This document shows, one piece after another, positions 35,393 to 44,651 of a stretch of DNA of 64,000 bases; position 1 is the stretch's first letter; every line of letters begins with the position of its first letter. A program made the translations under genes and the position numbers. This stretch comes from Flavobacterium sp. ZT3R18 (GTDB lineage Bacteria; Bacteroidota; Bacteroidia; Flavobacteriales; Flavobacteriaceae), in contig NZ_VJZS01000002.1 of assembly GCF_007097385.1 (NCBI RefSeq), positions 159,164 to 223,163 of the forward strand. The letters are read 5' to 3'. The notes beneath the pieces were generated by a model that saw nothing but the letters and a program-made list of their open reading frames with translations, had not been told where the DNA came from and made no database searches.

Positions 35393-36352
35393 CTATAATT
35401 CAAAACGTTTTCCTTGTTCAGGAAATATGAGTTGTAAACCTAAATCATTTTGTTTTTGCAATTGCTCTTGAATTTTTACAATATTTTGAGTCGGTGGTTT
35501 CAAATGAGTAATGATAATTTCGCAACTTTTCAAGGCTTCTTTTCCACTTAATTCACTAAGCGCATGGAGTTCTTTCATTAAATAATTAGGAGTTAAATGT
35601 CCAAATAAAGAAGAATCCGGTTGTTCATTAGGAAAAGAAACTTCAATAAAAATCCCTCTTAATTGTTTGTGTTGAATTAATGGAGCGATCGCTTGCCATA
35701 AAAGATTTAATTTGTCACTTTTCTCTACCGAATCAGGGCCTGTGTCACCCAAATACAAAACATAATCATTTCCATTTTGGATTAAAAAAGCAGTACTCTC
35801 AAAAGGGTTTCCATGACTCAATGCAAACGCTTTTACGGTCATGGTGGTATTGGTAATTTTGGTTTCTTCCCCAATAGCAAGAGTTTGAAAATGATATTTT
35901 TTCAACTTAAACCCCACGCCTTCGTCACCAAAATTGGCCCAAGCCTCTCCGTTGAAATAATGGTTTTCCATCGTCTCCATGCATTTTTTGGTGGCATAAA
36001 CCGTTTTTTCAGCATCGGCAGGCGAGTTAATGATTAAACCCGAAACATGATCCAGATGGGCATGAGAAATAAAGTAGCCTTTAATGTATTGTCGCAAAAC
36101 TTCAGTAGGTGAAACGGTAAAGACTTTATTCGCTATCGCTTTCTCAATTCCCGAATTTAGGGTTCCTGCATCGAGACAGATGTAATCATGAGTGTGAATG
36201 GGAGCGACTAAATAAGCCGAAAGATTTTTTTCATCAATTCCGCCTCTTACTCCCAACGGCACTACTTCAAAAGCAGCAGATTGTTTTTGTTGAGCAAACA
36301 CATGAATGGTTATCAAAAAGAAAACAATAAGATATCGATTAATGGTAGTCAT
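35393..36352 (-). CDS. Exported class II 3',5'-cyclic-nucleotide phosphodiesterase (MBL fold)
   Basis: A 319-residue metallohydrolase. The ATG at 36352 (MTTINRYLIVFFLITIHVFAQ) gives a signal peptide; the TTG at 36358 is the other option. The metal-binding motif is SHAHLDHVSGLIINSP, the signature of class II cyclic phosphodiesterases (yeast PDE1, Vibrio CpdP). ALSHGNPFESTAFLI and VLYLGDTGPDS supply the later His and Asp ligands, and FGHLTPNYLMKEL a further His. Members hydrolyse cAMP to AMP. The signal peptide means it would act on periplasmic or external cyclic nucleotides. Confidence 0.88.
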   Translation of the reverse strand: MTTINRYLIVFFLITIHVFAQQKQSAAFEVVPLGVRGGIDEKNLSAYLVAPIHTHDYICLDAGTLNSGIEKAIANKVFTVSPTEVLRQYIKGYFISHAHLDHVSGLIINSPADAEKTVYATKKCMETMENHYFNGEAWANFGDEGVGFKLKKYHFQTLAIGEETKITNTTMTVKAFALSHGNPFESTAFLIQNGNDYVLYLGDTGPDSVEKSDKLNLLWQAIAPLIQHKQLRGIFIEVSFPNEQPDSSLFGHLTPNYLMKELHALSELSGKEALKSCEIIITHLKPPTQNIVKIQEQLQKQNDLGLQLIFPEQGKRFEL

Positions 36353-36487
36353 GGTCAAAAGGGTATTATTTTAAGTTTTATTTTCGAAAACATTGTTGTT
36401 CTACTAAGATTTTAAGGTATTCTGTTATGTGCTGTATTTGAGTTGCTTTTAAAAGACAAACGAATAGCACGCTTGATTTTTAAAATT

Positions 36488-36547
36488 TCTCGCAAAGTCT
36501 AGCGTTTTTTTCTTTGCGTCTTCGTGACTTTGCGAGAGAATAACACA
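36488..36547. repeat. TCTCGCAAAGTC...GACTTTGCGAGA inverted repeat in a gene-free gap
   Basis: Perfect 12-base arms TCTCGCAAAGTC (36488-36499) and GACTTTGCGAGA (36536-36547) surround a T-rich centre. This is the main feature of the gene-free stretch 36353-36817. The word TTTGCGTC is shared with the repeat near 35335. The rest of the gap is AT-rich leader of the aldehyde dehydrogenase gene. Confidence 0.65.
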
Positions 36548-36817
36548 AAATAAATTTTGGCTTTGAATTTAATCGGACAACAATGTTTCCGATTATAAAA
36601 TTACTCTCTTCGTTATTACTGAACCCTTTTTTTTATAAAAATCAACAGCAACCCGTCAAAAAAGTATAAATTTACTCGCTTTTTTAATATACTTCAGTAT
36701 GTTTTTGAATCTTAATCGTGTATCCGTACTTTGATTTTAACATTTGGAGTGTGTCAAGTTAAGCTTAAAATAATATCTTTACACAAAAATATAACAAATT
36801 TAACCAAAATAGTTACA

Positions 36818-38371
36818 ATGATAACAATAGCAGAACAATTCGGAATGAAAGAGGCATTAGCGCAATTGGGAGTTAAAGCCATAAATGAAGGGACTTCAAC
36901 AGGAATTAACCATTTTTCAAATGGAGAAATACTGGATAGTCATTCGCCAGTAGACGGAAAGCTAATCGCTTCCGTAAAAATGAGCACCCCTGCCGATTAC
37001 GAAAAAGTAATGCAAACGGCAACCGAAGCTTTTAAAACATTCAGATTGATGCCAGCTCCACAACGTGGAGAAATTGTGCGTCAGTTTGGGGATAAATTGC
37101 GTAAAAACAAAGAGGCTTTAGGTAAATTGGTTTCTTACGAAATGGGGAAATCTTTGCAAGAAGGATATGGAGAAGTTCAAGAAATGATTGACATCTGTGA
37201 TTTTGCAGTGGGATTATCGCGTCAATTGCATGGTTTAACAATGCATTCTGAGCGTCCAGGACATAGAATGTATGAGCAATACCATCCTTTAGGAGTTGTG
37301 GGGATTATTTCTGCCTTCAATTTTCCGGTAGCTGTTTGGGCTTGGAACACTGCATTAGCATGGATTTGTGGAGACGTTTGTGTTTGGAAACCATCAGAGA
37401 AAACACCTTTGTGCGGAGTTGCCTGTCAAAATATTATTGCGGAGGTGATCAAAGAAAATAATCTTCCAGAAGGTATTTCTTGTTTGATCAACGGAGATTA
37501 TACGATAGGTCAATTAATGACTGCCGATAAACGTGTACCTTTAATTTCTGCTACAGGTTCTACTCGTATGGGGAAAATAGTTGCTCAAGATGTTGCGGGT
37601 CGTTTGGGAAGATCTTTATTAGAGTTAGGGGGAAACAATGCTATCATTGTAACGCCAGATGCCGATATCAAAATGACTGTTATTGGTGCTGTTTTTGGAG
37701 CGGTAGGAACTGCAGGACAAAGATGTACATCAACTCGTCGTTTGATTATTCACGAAAGTATTTATGACAAAGTAAAAGACGCTGTAGTGGCTGCTTACGG
37801 GCAATTGCGAATCGGAAATCCATTAGACGAAAACAATCATGTTGGACCGCTAATTGATACTCATGCAGTTGAAATGTATGCCAATGCTTTGACAAAAGTA
37901 GTAGCCGAAGGAGGAAAAATCCTTGTTGAAGGTGGAGTACTTTCTGGAGAAGGATACGAAAGTGGTTGTTATGTAAAACCAGCGATTGCCGAAGCACAAA
38001 ATTCATTCGAAATTGTACAGCACGAAACTTTTGCTCCTGTTTTATATTTAATCAAATATTCAGGAACAGTAGAGAATGCTATCGACGTTCAAAACGGAGT
38101 AGCACAAGGATTGTCATCAGCGATTATGACCAACAATTTACGTGAAGCGGAACATTTCTTATCTGTAGTAGGATCTGATTGTGGAATTGCCAACGTAAAC
38201 ATAGGAACTTCTGGAGCCGAAATTGGTGGTGCTTTTGGTGGAGAAAAAGAAACAGGTGGTGGACGTGAGTCTGGTTCTGATGCTTGGAAAGTTTACATGC
38301 GTCGTCAAACCAATACGATCAATTATACTACAAGTTTGCCTTTGGCACAAGGAATCAAATTTGATTTGTAG
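36818..38371 (+). CDS. ALDH7-family aldehyde dehydrogenase (probable alpha-aminoadipic semialdehyde dehydrogenase)
   Basis: A 517-residue NAD(P)-dependent dehydrogenase starting at the ATG at 36818 (MITIAEQFGMKEALAQLGVK); the 29 codons upstream are leader. The catalytic pair is Cys303 in GTAGQRCTSTRRLIIHE and Glu269 in LLELGGNNAIIV. The Asn of SAFNFPVAVWAWN binds the oxyanion. The words GHRMYEQYHPLGVVGIISAF and GGGRESGSDAWKVYMRRQ are close to antiquitin (ALDH7A1). That family oxidises 2-aminoadipate 6-semialdehyde in lysine breakdown or betaine aldehyde. It is monocistronic with its own terminator, so the pathway cannot be confirmed here. Confidence 0.92.
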   Translation: MITIAEQFGMKEALAQLGVKAINEGTSTGINHFSNGEILDSHSPVDGKLIASVKMSTPADYEKVMQTATEAFKTFRLMPAPQRGEIVRQFGDKLRKNKEALGKLVSYEMGKSLQEGYGEVQEMIDICDFAVGLSRQLHGLTMHSERPGHRMYEQYHPLGVVGIISAFNFPVAVWAWNTALAWICGDVCVWKPSEKTPLCGVACQNIIAEVIKENNLPEGISCLINGDYTIGQLMTADKRVPLISATGSTRMGKIVAQDVAGRLGRSLLELGGNNAIIVTPDADIKMTVIGAVFGAVGTAGQRCTSTRRLIIHESIYDKVKDAVVAAYGQLRIGNPLDENNHVGPLIDTHAVEMYANALTKVVAEGGKILVEGGVLSGEGYESGCYVKPAIAEAQNSFEIVQHETFAPVLYLIKYSGTVENAIDVQNGVAQGLSSAIMTNNLREAEHFLSVVGSDCGIANVNIGTSGAEIGGAFGGEKETGGGRESGSDAWKVYMRRQTNTINYTTSLPLAQGIKFDL

Positions 38372-38391
38372 ATTTGATTCAGTACTAATAA

Positions 38392-38434
38392 AAAAAGACC
38401 ATTTGAAAGTTAAATTTCAAATGGTCTTTTTGTT
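38392..38434 (+). terminator. Bidirectional terminator between convergent genes
   Basis: A perfect 17-base stem (38392-38408 with 38415-38431), A-rich on the left and T-rich on the right. It can serve both the dehydrogenase gene and the convergent barrel gene. Confidence 0.88.
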
Positions 38435-38492
38435 TTATACCTCTTTTCGAGAACTTATTGAAAAGCGGAGTGTTTTTTGAAAAAATGCCTTT

Positions 38493-39023
38493 CTATAAAT
38501 TAAAAGATGCTCCAAGGCTAAAAGTGAATTGGTTGTTTAAATTGTAAAACACTTTGTCTTCATTTCCGTATTTTGCAATTGGAAATCCAAGTTCCGTAAA
38601 TACACCAAATCCTTCAGTAAAAAAATAACGTCCACCAACATGACCACCAAAATTTTTCAATCCTAAACTTAATCCAGGATAGATGTCTAATTTTTCGTCT
38701 ATATTAATCACGCTTCCTAAATTGGCATTAATTCTAAATTTAGCATCAAATCGATCTTCAAACTTTGGTTTTTCACCATAATATAGTGTTGGGACATTCC
38801 CGTAAAGCCCATTAAATTCGTCCACTCCTAATAAATAACTAGAAACAAATCCGTAAGAAAAATTTTCTCCAAGACCAAAATCAGCGGAAGCTTGAATTCC
38901 TGATCCACCATTCTGGATGTTAGCTCCGATATTAATTTTCGTGTCTCCTTTTCCTTTAAAAGCCTGTTGTGCATTTGTTAAACCAAAAGATGCCAAAAAC
39001 ACAAGTGTGATAATCTTTTTCAT
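38493..39023 (-). CDS. Small outer-membrane beta-barrel protein (DUF6646-like)
   Basis: A 176-residue protein. The ATG at 39023 (MKKIITLVFLASFGLTNAQ) gives a signal peptide; the longer frame upstream overlaps the neighbouring phosphoesterase gene and is rejected. The mature protein is made of amphipathic strands: KINIGANIQNGGSGIQASAD, NFSYGFVSSYLLGV, LDIYPGLSLGLKNFGGHVGG and a terminal FTFSLGASFNL. The QAFKGKGDTKINIGANIQNG opening is one I associate with a Flavobacteriaceae family of unknown role. Confidence 0.8.
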   Translation of the reverse strand: MKKIITLVFLASFGLTNAQQAFKGKGDTKINIGANIQNGGSGIQASADFGLGENFSYGFVSSYLLGVDEFNGLYGNVPTLYYGEKPKFEDRFDAKFRINANLGSVINIDEKLDIYPGLSLGLKNFGGHVGGRYFFTEGFGVFTELGFPIAKYGNEDKVFYNLNNQFTFSLGASFNL

Positions 39024-39063
39024 AAATATAAAATTAAGTGCTATTTTTCTGCAAATATAGTGT

Positions 39064-39795
39064 TTAGATTTTATTTCTCCCTTTCTCATTAGGATATAAA
39101 CTTGGTAAAGGTTCGCTTTGCCAAAATTCTTTGGTATCGGCATCTAGAATCGTCAGCGGTCCCTTGAAAGCGGCACTGGTATCAATGTTCCAAACATTGG
39201 CCATTTGTACCGGAGTTGTGGCTTCTATTCGTGAAACAGGAGTGTGTCCAATGTATATTTCTTTGTATTGAATGAACCTTTTGGGATACAATAGATCAGA
39301 AGGTTTCATACTTTTATCTAATGCCAATGCGGTTTCCCAAAGTGTTCGATCCCAATAAAATAATTTTGGAAAATATTCATAGTCAACACCATTCATATGG
39401 GTAAAACCTGCATGAATAAACAATCTGTTTTGCTCGTCCAGATAATAATTATCTAAAGAGCGCAAAAATTTAATATGCCTTTGTTTGGTCTCGGCAGATA
39501 CAGTTTCATAGGCCAAAACGGTTGCTTCTCCTCCATGGTTGTACCACAGCAAATTATCTTTGCTTTCGCTGAGCCATTCCTCTAATAATTCATCATGATT
39601 CCCTCGAATACAAATAATATCGTGGGAGGTTTTCATTTCAATCAAAAAATCGATCACTTGCGGGGATTGACTCCAGCCATCAACATAATCGCCCAAGAAA
39701 ATGAGTTTATCTTTTGGGGTTACTTTGGCTCTTTCTAGAATTTGATGCAAAGCTCGTAAGCCACCATGTATGTCGCCAATAACTAATGTTCTCAT
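39064..39795 (-). CDS. Metallophosphoesterase (calcineurin-like, ApaH/PrpA type)
   Basis: About 243 residues starting MRTLVIGDIHG; an ATG nine bases upstream (39804) is equally possible. The metal-binding motifs of PPP-type phosphatases are complete: GDIHG (Asp, His), GDYVDGW (Asp), GNHDELL (Asn, His), and HAGF and GHTP (His) further on. These are shared by serine/threonine phosphatases and diadenosine tetraphosphatases. Cytoplasmic, with no signal peptide. Substrate unknown. Confidence 0.9.
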   Translation of the reverse strand: MRTLVIGDIHGGLRALHQILERAKVTPKDKLIFLGDYVDGWSQSPQVIDFLIEMKTSHDIICIRGNHDELLEEWLSESKDNLLWYNHGGEATVLAYETVSAETKQRHIKFLRSLDNYYLDEQNRLFIHAGFTHMNGVDYEYFPKLFYWDRTLWETALALDKSMKPSDLLYPKRFIQYKEIYIGHTPVSRIEATTPVQMANVWNIDTSAAFKGPLTILDADTKEFWQSEPLPSLYPNEKGRNKI

Positions 39796-39804
39796 GTAAT
39801 TCAT

Positions 39805-40142
39805 TCTGAAATTGTTCTTTTACAAAAATAGGACAAAAGAGGTGTTGTTTTTTTATTTTTTAACCTTTTGAGAAGATCAACTTTGATTTTATATGAAATA
39901 GATTGATTTTAGAAATGGATCATTCTCGTTTTCTAAACTACAAGAAAAGGAAGGGTTTTAAAATGTAATTTTTTTAGTGACATATTTTAATTTTCGAAAT
40001 ATCTTTTCGAAACCAATGAATGTCAATTAGTTAAATTGTTTTTATTGGGTAAAATTCATTATTTTTGATTTTCAAAATATCACTATATTTAGTGATTGTA
40101 TGCTGTAAGAAAGTATCGTAGTTTTACCAAAAAATTATAAAA
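39805..40142. other. AT-rich gene-free gap
   Basis: About 340 bases without a credible gene or recognisable repeat. It holds the promoter region of the phosphoesterase gene and the leader of the small ORF at 40143. Confidence 0.5.
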
Positions 40143-40238
40143 ATGAATGCATTACTCACTTTAATATTACTAATGACTAATTTTGCTTGTCAAGTAATAA
40201 ATGATGTTGTACTTTGGATAATAGGTTTGTTTGGTTAA
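40143..40238 (+). CDS. Candidate 31-residue membrane miniprotein
   Basis: MNALLTLILLMTNFAC followed by QVINDVVLWIIGLFG, then TAA. Nearly the whole chain is hydrophobic and could form one or two membrane helices. The ATG is preceded by an A-rich stretch (CAAAAAATTATAAAA), the usual Bacteroidota start context. It is convergent with the AlbA_2 gene, whose stop is 31 bases away. Length is too short for composition to prove coding. Confidence 0.3.
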   Translation: MNALLTLILLMTNFACQVINDVVLWIIGLFG

Positions 40239-40268
40239 TGGGGATAAAACGACTCTCAAAAAGCAAAC

Positions 40269-41408
40269 TTACTGCACATCATATTTCATTTTTCTCAGAA
40301 TACGGAGTGCTTCTTTAAACGAAAGATACACTTGCGTAAATGGTTTCAATAGCGGTTTGGCGTCAATCAGTTTTTGTTTGGCCTCCTCAAAACCGTTGAG
40401 GTAACAAATCATAAAAGTCGATGGTAAATTTTCTAAATCTTTGTGTTCCCGTTCCGATAGTTTAATCTCTTTCTGGAGTTTGTAAAGTAAAGAGATGTTC
40501 GAATTATAAATGTGATACAACATTTTTCTATTGAATTCCGGCGGTTCAAAAAGTATTTTTCGATCAATTTTGTAGTATCCATTGTCATGAAAATGAATCG
40601 TTTGTTGTTCTAACGGATAGTAACTGGTTTTGTCATTCAACCCCAAAGGAACATACTCAATAATGGTAAAAGTATCTTCATTATACGTAATTTCAACCAC
40701 ATCTTGAGCCGAATAGAATAGTTTGATTTGCTCGTTAATCAACTCAATATCTACCCGAGATAAATAGGTTTTATCACGGGATTTTTTGGCAATTCCAGCC
40801 CAACAAATAACAAATAATTCTTTAAAAACTTTATACTTTGGAGCCATGTCCTTGTGACGGAAATTCATAAAATCAATAACGCCGTCAAGGGTGTATTCTA
40901 TGCTGTTTCTCGAACTGTTTTCAATGTCAATTACGGTTTCGGTATTCTGATAATTTTTTTCAACTTCTCCCTCAATTGGCATGGTATTGCTGCCGCGACG
41001 TATAAAAACACTGTTCGCAGGAATAGTGTGAATTCCTTTTTTGAAATAGGAAGTTTTGCTGTTGGGTTTTATGGTTACGAGCCCAATCACTTTGTCCTTT
41101 GGTAAATTAGGAAAAGGTACATTTTCGTATTGAATTTTGGGCGGATTTTCCAGAAAAGCATTTACTAAATTCTGAATCCTACTATCATCAAAAAAATCAT
41201 CTCCCACGATATCATTATTCTCATCTTCAACACCTACCACGATATAGGAATTATTGGTGGGATTCGAATTGGATAACGCACAAATATGTTTCAAAAACTT
41301 CCCTTTTCCCTCTCTAGAATGCAAATTCAACTGCCGTTTTTTATCATAGAAACTGCTCTCATCATTGTGAGCGAGCAGGTTTTTGATAAGAAGACGTTTG
41401 TTAATCAT
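40269..41408 (-). CDS. AlbA_2 (Schlafen-like) domain protein
   Basis: A 379-residue cytoplasmic protein. Residues about 15-155 fit the AlbA_2 domain found in Schlafen-related and putative transcriptional regulators: SFYDKKRQLNLHSREGKGKF, then the core SYIVVGVEDENNDIVGDDFF, RIQNLVNAFLENPPKIQYE, IGLVTIKPN and NSVFIRRGSNTMPI. The C-terminal 200 residues are helical with no family that I recognise. Relatives occur in transcription control and in phage-defence contexts, but no defence genes flank it here. Confidence 0.7.
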   Translation of the reverse strand: MINKRLLIKNLLAHNDESSFYDKKRQLNLHSREGKGKFLKHICALSNSNPTNNSYIVVGVEDENNDIVGDDFFDDSRIQNLVNAFLENPPKIQYENVPFPNLPKDKVIGLVTIKPNSKTSYFKKGIHTIPANSVFIRRGSNTMPIEGEVEKNYQNTETVIDIENSSRNSIEYTLDGVIDFMNFRHKDMAPKYKVFKELFVICWAGIAKKSRDKTYLSRVDIELINEQIKLFYSAQDVVEITYNEDTFTIIEYVPLGLNDKTSYYPLEQQTIHFHDNGYYKIDRKILFEPPEFNRKMLYHIYNSNISLLYKLQKEIKLSEREHKDLENLPSTFMICYLNGFEEAKQKLIDAKPLLKPFTQVYLSFKEALRILRKMKYDVQ

Positions 41409-41514
41409 TGTTAATCATTGTTAAAATTGAATCGTTTGTATTAAAAGGGTACTAAACTGAAATCTTATGCGTTCAAGTTTTACCAAATTTACTAAAAACG
41501 AAATAAAAAAAAGT

Positions 41515-42321
41515 ATGAGAAAGATTAAATTAAGCACAGTAGGTTTTTTTGCGATGGCAGTGTTGGGTCTGTTTTTGACGGGATGTAGCAACAGTGGTGA
41601 TTCTACTGGAACATCAGGGGTTATGGTTAGATTGTCTGATGCCCCAGGAGATTATAAAGAAGTAAATGTTGAGGTGAAAGATGTTTTGATAAAAAGCAAC
41701 TCAAACACAGATGACCAAGGATGGGTAAGTATTGGGAAAAACCCAGGCGTTTATAATTTACTGGATTTAACAGGGGGCGTTACTGCTTTATTGGCAGATA
41801 ATACGATTGCTTCAGGAAATTTGGGGCAAATTCGATTACTGCTTGGGGATAACAACACTGTGGTACTTAAAGACGGTACAACACATAAATTGAGTACTCC
41901 AAGCGCGCAACAATCTGGATTAAAATTAAAAGTGAACCAAACTTTGTTAGCAGACAAAACCTATGAATTCTTATTGGATTTTGACGTGGAACACTCTATC
42001 GTTGTCCAAGCTGGGGGTTCGGGTATTTATAACTTACACCCAGTAATCAGAGTTTCAACAAAAGAAACTTCAGGGAGCATCAAAGGGACTATTAGTCCAT
42101 TGCTAGTGGGATTTCAGGTTTTGGCTTCAGTTCAAGTTGGAACAACCACAGTCTCAGCCTACGCAAATGCAGAAGGTGTATTTCGATTGGATGGACTTCC
42201 TGTTGGAACCTATACGGTTACTTTAACGCCAGATATAGCTTCGGGGAAAGTGGTGAAAACTATTGCAGGAGTAGTTGTTGTTAATGGAACAATTGCAGAT
42301 ATGGGTAATATTTCGTTATAG
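41515..42321 (+). CDS. DUF4382 lipoprotein with C-terminal carboxypeptidase-regulatory-like domain
   Basis: A 268-residue protein starting at the ATG at 41515 (MRKIKLSTVGFFAMAVLGLF, then LTGC lipobox with Cys24). The first 16 codons of the longer frame are judged leader. Residues about 35-180 match DUF4382: VMVRLSDAPGDYKEVNVEVK and GQIRLLLGDNNTVVLKDGTT. The last 80 residues (VSAYANAEGVFRLDGLPVGT continuing YTVTLTP) form a regulatory-like beta-sandwich common in surface proteins. The protein is lipid-anchored; its role is unknown. It has its own terminator. Confidence 0.86.
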   Translation: MRKIKLSTVGFFAMAVLGLFLTGCSNSGDSTGTSGVMVRLSDAPGDYKEVNVEVKDVLIKSNSNTDDQGWVSIGKNPGVYNLLDLTGGVTALLADNTIASGNLGQIRLLLGDNNTVVLKDGTTHKLSTPSAQQSGLKLKVNQTLLADKTYEFLLDFDVEHSIVVQAGGSGIYNLHPVIRVSTKETSGSIKGTISPLLVGFQVLASVQVGTTTVSAYANAEGVFRLDGLPVGTYTVTLTPDIASGKVVKTIAGVVVVNGTIADMGNISL

Positions 42322-42340
42322 AATCATTTAAATTCAAACA

Positions 42341-42372
42341 AAAAAACAGCTAAATTTTAGCTGTTTTTTTGT
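42341..42372 (+). terminator. Intrinsic terminator after DUF4382 gene
   Basis: Arms AAAAAACAGCTAAA (42341-42354) and TTTAGCTGTTTTTT (42356-42369) form a near-continuous hairpin ending in a T run. It also faces the 3' end of the convergent aldo/keto reductase gene. Confidence 0.85.
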
Positions 42373-42419
42373 TTTCAAATAAGGGATAATGAATAGTTAG
42401 CCCTTATGATTCGTTTTAA

Positions 42420-43295
42420 TCAAGGTACCGGATTCCCTGTACTCGCTATCCAAAGGGCAAACCAATCCTGCAATTCCATTTCAAAAGTGGTGGCTTGCAT
42501 CAAATTTGCAATTCTATTTTTGTCGGAAGTCCCGAAAACCGGCAAAATTCCAGCGGGATGTTTCAATATCCAAGCCAATAAAATAACATCATCAGCCACA
42601 TTATATTTTAACGAAAGTGTTGTCGCTAGCTTTTTTATACGTTGCGATTGTTCATCATCTTTTCTAAAAACGGTTCCTAAAGGAGACCAACACATCGGTG
42701 TAATTTGGTTGGTTTGCATATGGTCTAAACTGCCGTCGAGCATAGGGTCAATATGTGTGATAGAAAATTCGATTTGGTTGTAATTGATTTTAGTTTTAGT
42801 TTGAATCAAATCGGTTTGGCTGGGTGTAAAATTAGACACCCCAAAATCCAAAATCTTTCCTTCGGTTTTTAGTTTTTCTACAGCTTCCTTAATTTCATCG
42901 GCTTGCATCAATGGACTGGGTCTATGTAAAAGTAGAAGATCCAAATAATCAGTTTGTAAATTTTGCAGGGATTGTTCAGCTGACCAAATGATGTAGGACT
43001 TAGAATATTCATAATGACCAACGCTGTTTTGGCTTCTGTTTTTATTCTTATGTTGAATGCCACACTTTGAAATCAGCTGTATTTTTTGTCTGTCAATTTT
43101 GCTTTTGCTAAAGGCATTTCCAAAAGCGTTTTCGGTAGTATAAGCCCCATAAATATCGGCATGGTCAAAGGTCGAAATACCACTTTCGAGACAAGAATTC
43201 ATCAGGTCTATCATCAGATTTTTGTCTAAGTTTTTACCCCAAATTCCCCATGTCATGGTACCCGCGATTATCTTAGAAAAAGGTGTTTTAGTCAT
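42420..43295 (-). CDS. Aldo/keto reductase (YdhF-like)
   Basis: A 291-residue NADPH-dependent reductase with the (beta/alpha)8 fold. The catalytic Asp-Tyr pair lies in STFDHADIYGAY, the Lys in IQLISKCGI, and the His in DLLLLHRPSPLM. Near the end PVFGTSDKNRIANLMQAT forms the cofactor phosphate loop. The LGTVFRKDDEQSQRIKKLA segment resembles the E. coli YdhF branch. Substrate unknown. Single gene. Confidence 0.92.
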   Translation of the reverse strand: MTKTPFSKIIAGTMTWGIWGKNLDKNLMIDLMNSCLESGISTFDHADIYGAYTTENAFGNAFSKSKIDRQKIQLISKCGIQHKNKNRSQNSVGHYEYSKSYIIWSAEQSLQNLQTDYLDLLLLHRPSPLMQADEIKEAVEKLKTEGKILDFGVSNFTPSQTDLIQTKTKINYNQIEFSITHIDPMLDGSLDHMQTNQITPMCWSPLGTVFRKDDEQSQRIKKLATTLSLKYNVADDVILLAWILKHPAGILPVFGTSDKNRIANLMQATTFEMELQDWFALWIASTGNPVP

Positions 43296-43565
43296 GTTTT
43301 ACTTTTAATGTTTGTTCAAAAATTACGTCTTCAATTCTGTCCGATTTATTTGGGAACAGGCCCTAATGATTTAGAGGTTAAAGTTGTGATTTTGACGGTT
43401 GTTTTATTGAGTTCTTAAAAATAGGTAAATACAATCACAATTCGAGCTTAAAATTAGGGGATTGTCCGAAGTTTTAACCATTTTTTAACATCTTACTTCT
43501 AAAAAAAAATTCAATTTGCACCATCAAACGAAAGATATAAAAATTTAGGGTTTAAAAATATAAAT

Positions 43566-44570
43566 ATGGAAGAGAATACAACGACTTTAGACATTAGAGC
43601 AATCAATGAAAAAATCGAAAGAGAAAGTGCTTTTATAGACCTTCTCACCATGGAAATGAACAAAGTCATTGTGGGACAAAAACACATGGTCGAACGATTA
43701 TTAATTGGACTTTTGGGTCAAGGACATATTTTGTTGGAAGGTGTTCCTGGATTGGCCAAAACATTGGCCATAAATACCCTTTCACAAGCCATTCATGGTT
43801 CTTTTAGTAGAATTCAGTTTACTCCTGATTTATTGCCAGCAGATGTTGTAGGAACCATGATTTATAACATTAAGCAAAATGAGTTCTCTATCAAAAAGGG
43901 ACCAATTTTTGCTAATTTCGTTCTTGCGGATGAGATCAACCGTGCGCCTGCCAAAGTGCAATCGGCTTTATTGGAAGCGATGCAAGAAAAACAAGTCACT
44001 ATTGGTGATACCACTTTTAAATTAGACCGACCATTTTTAGTTTTGGCAACTCAAAACCCTATTGAGCAAGAAGGTACTTACCAATTGCCAGAAGCACAAG
44101 TCGATCGTTTTATGTTAAAAACAGTCATCGATTATCCAAAGATGGAAGACGAGCGTTTGGTGATTCGTCAAAATCTTAAGGGGAGCTATGAAAAAGTAAA
44201 TCCAGTAGTTTCAGTAGAGCAAATTATACGCGCTCAAGAAGCGGTTCGGGAGGTTTACATGGATGAAAAAATAGAGAAATACATACTAGATATTATTTTC
44301 GCCACTCGTTACCCAGAGAAATATAAATTGGCTGAATTGAAACCTTTAATCAGTTTTGGAGCCTCCCCTCGTGGAAGTATTAACCTTGCTACCGCTGCAA
44401 AATGTTATGCTTTTATCAAACGTCGTGGGTATGTGATTCCAGAAGATGTTCGCGCTGTAGTTCATGATATTTTGCGACATAGAATTGGAATTACTTATGA
44501 AGCCGAAGCCGAAAATATTACATCGGTAGACATTATCAATAAAATCATCAACGAAATCGAAGTACCTTAA
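43566..44570 (+). CDS. moxR: MoxR-family AAA+ ATPase of the Bat operon
   Basis: A 334-residue AAA+ chaperone-like ATPase. The Walker A motif GVPGLAKT occupies residues 59-66, Walker B is in FVLADEINRAPAKVQSALLE, sensor 1 is in VLATQNPIEQEGTYQLPEAQ, and sensor 2 is near GASPRGSINL. MoxR proteins work with von Willebrand A proteins to mature or regulate envelope complexes. It is first in an eight-gene, plus-strand set typical of Bacteroidota: MoxR, DUF58, BatD-like, BatA, BatB, BatC, BatD, BatE. Confidence 0.94.
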   Translation: MEENTTTLDIRAINEKIERESAFIDLLTMEMNKVIVGQKHMVERLLIGLLGQGHILLEGVPGLAKTLAINTLSQAIHGSFSRIQFTPDLLPADVVGTMIYNIKQNEFSIKKGPIFANFVLADEINRAPAKVQSALLEAMQEKQVTIGDTTFKLDRPFLVLATQNPIEQEGTYQLPEAQVDRFMLKTVIDYPKMEDERLVIRQNLKGSYEKVNPVVSVEQIIRAQEAVREVYMDEKIEKYILDIIFATRYPEKYKLAELKPLISFGASPRGSINLATAAKCYAFIKRRGYVIPEDVRAVVHDILRHRIGITYEAEAENITSVDIINKIINEIEVP

Positions 44571-44575
44571 AAATA

Positions 44576-44648
44576 GTTTTCAGTTTTCAGTCGCAGTTTT
44601 CAGACTATAAGGGTCAACTGCGACTGAAAACTGCGACTGAAAACTAAA
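44576..44648 (+). repeat. CAGTTTTCAG inverted repeat between moxR and DUF58 gene
   Basis: CAGTTTTCAGTCGCAG at about 44581-44596 pairs with CTGCGACTGAAAACTG downstream, forming a stem of at least 16 bases right before the next start codon. The same words recur at 52975-53010 and 53110-53185. Confidence 0.65.
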
Positions 44649-44651
44649 GAA

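Noticed and set aside
40269-41408. Phage-defence system around the AlbA_2 protein
   Set aside because: No nuclease, helicase, toxin or other defence partner flanks it; neighbours are a phosphoesterase and a lipoprotein.
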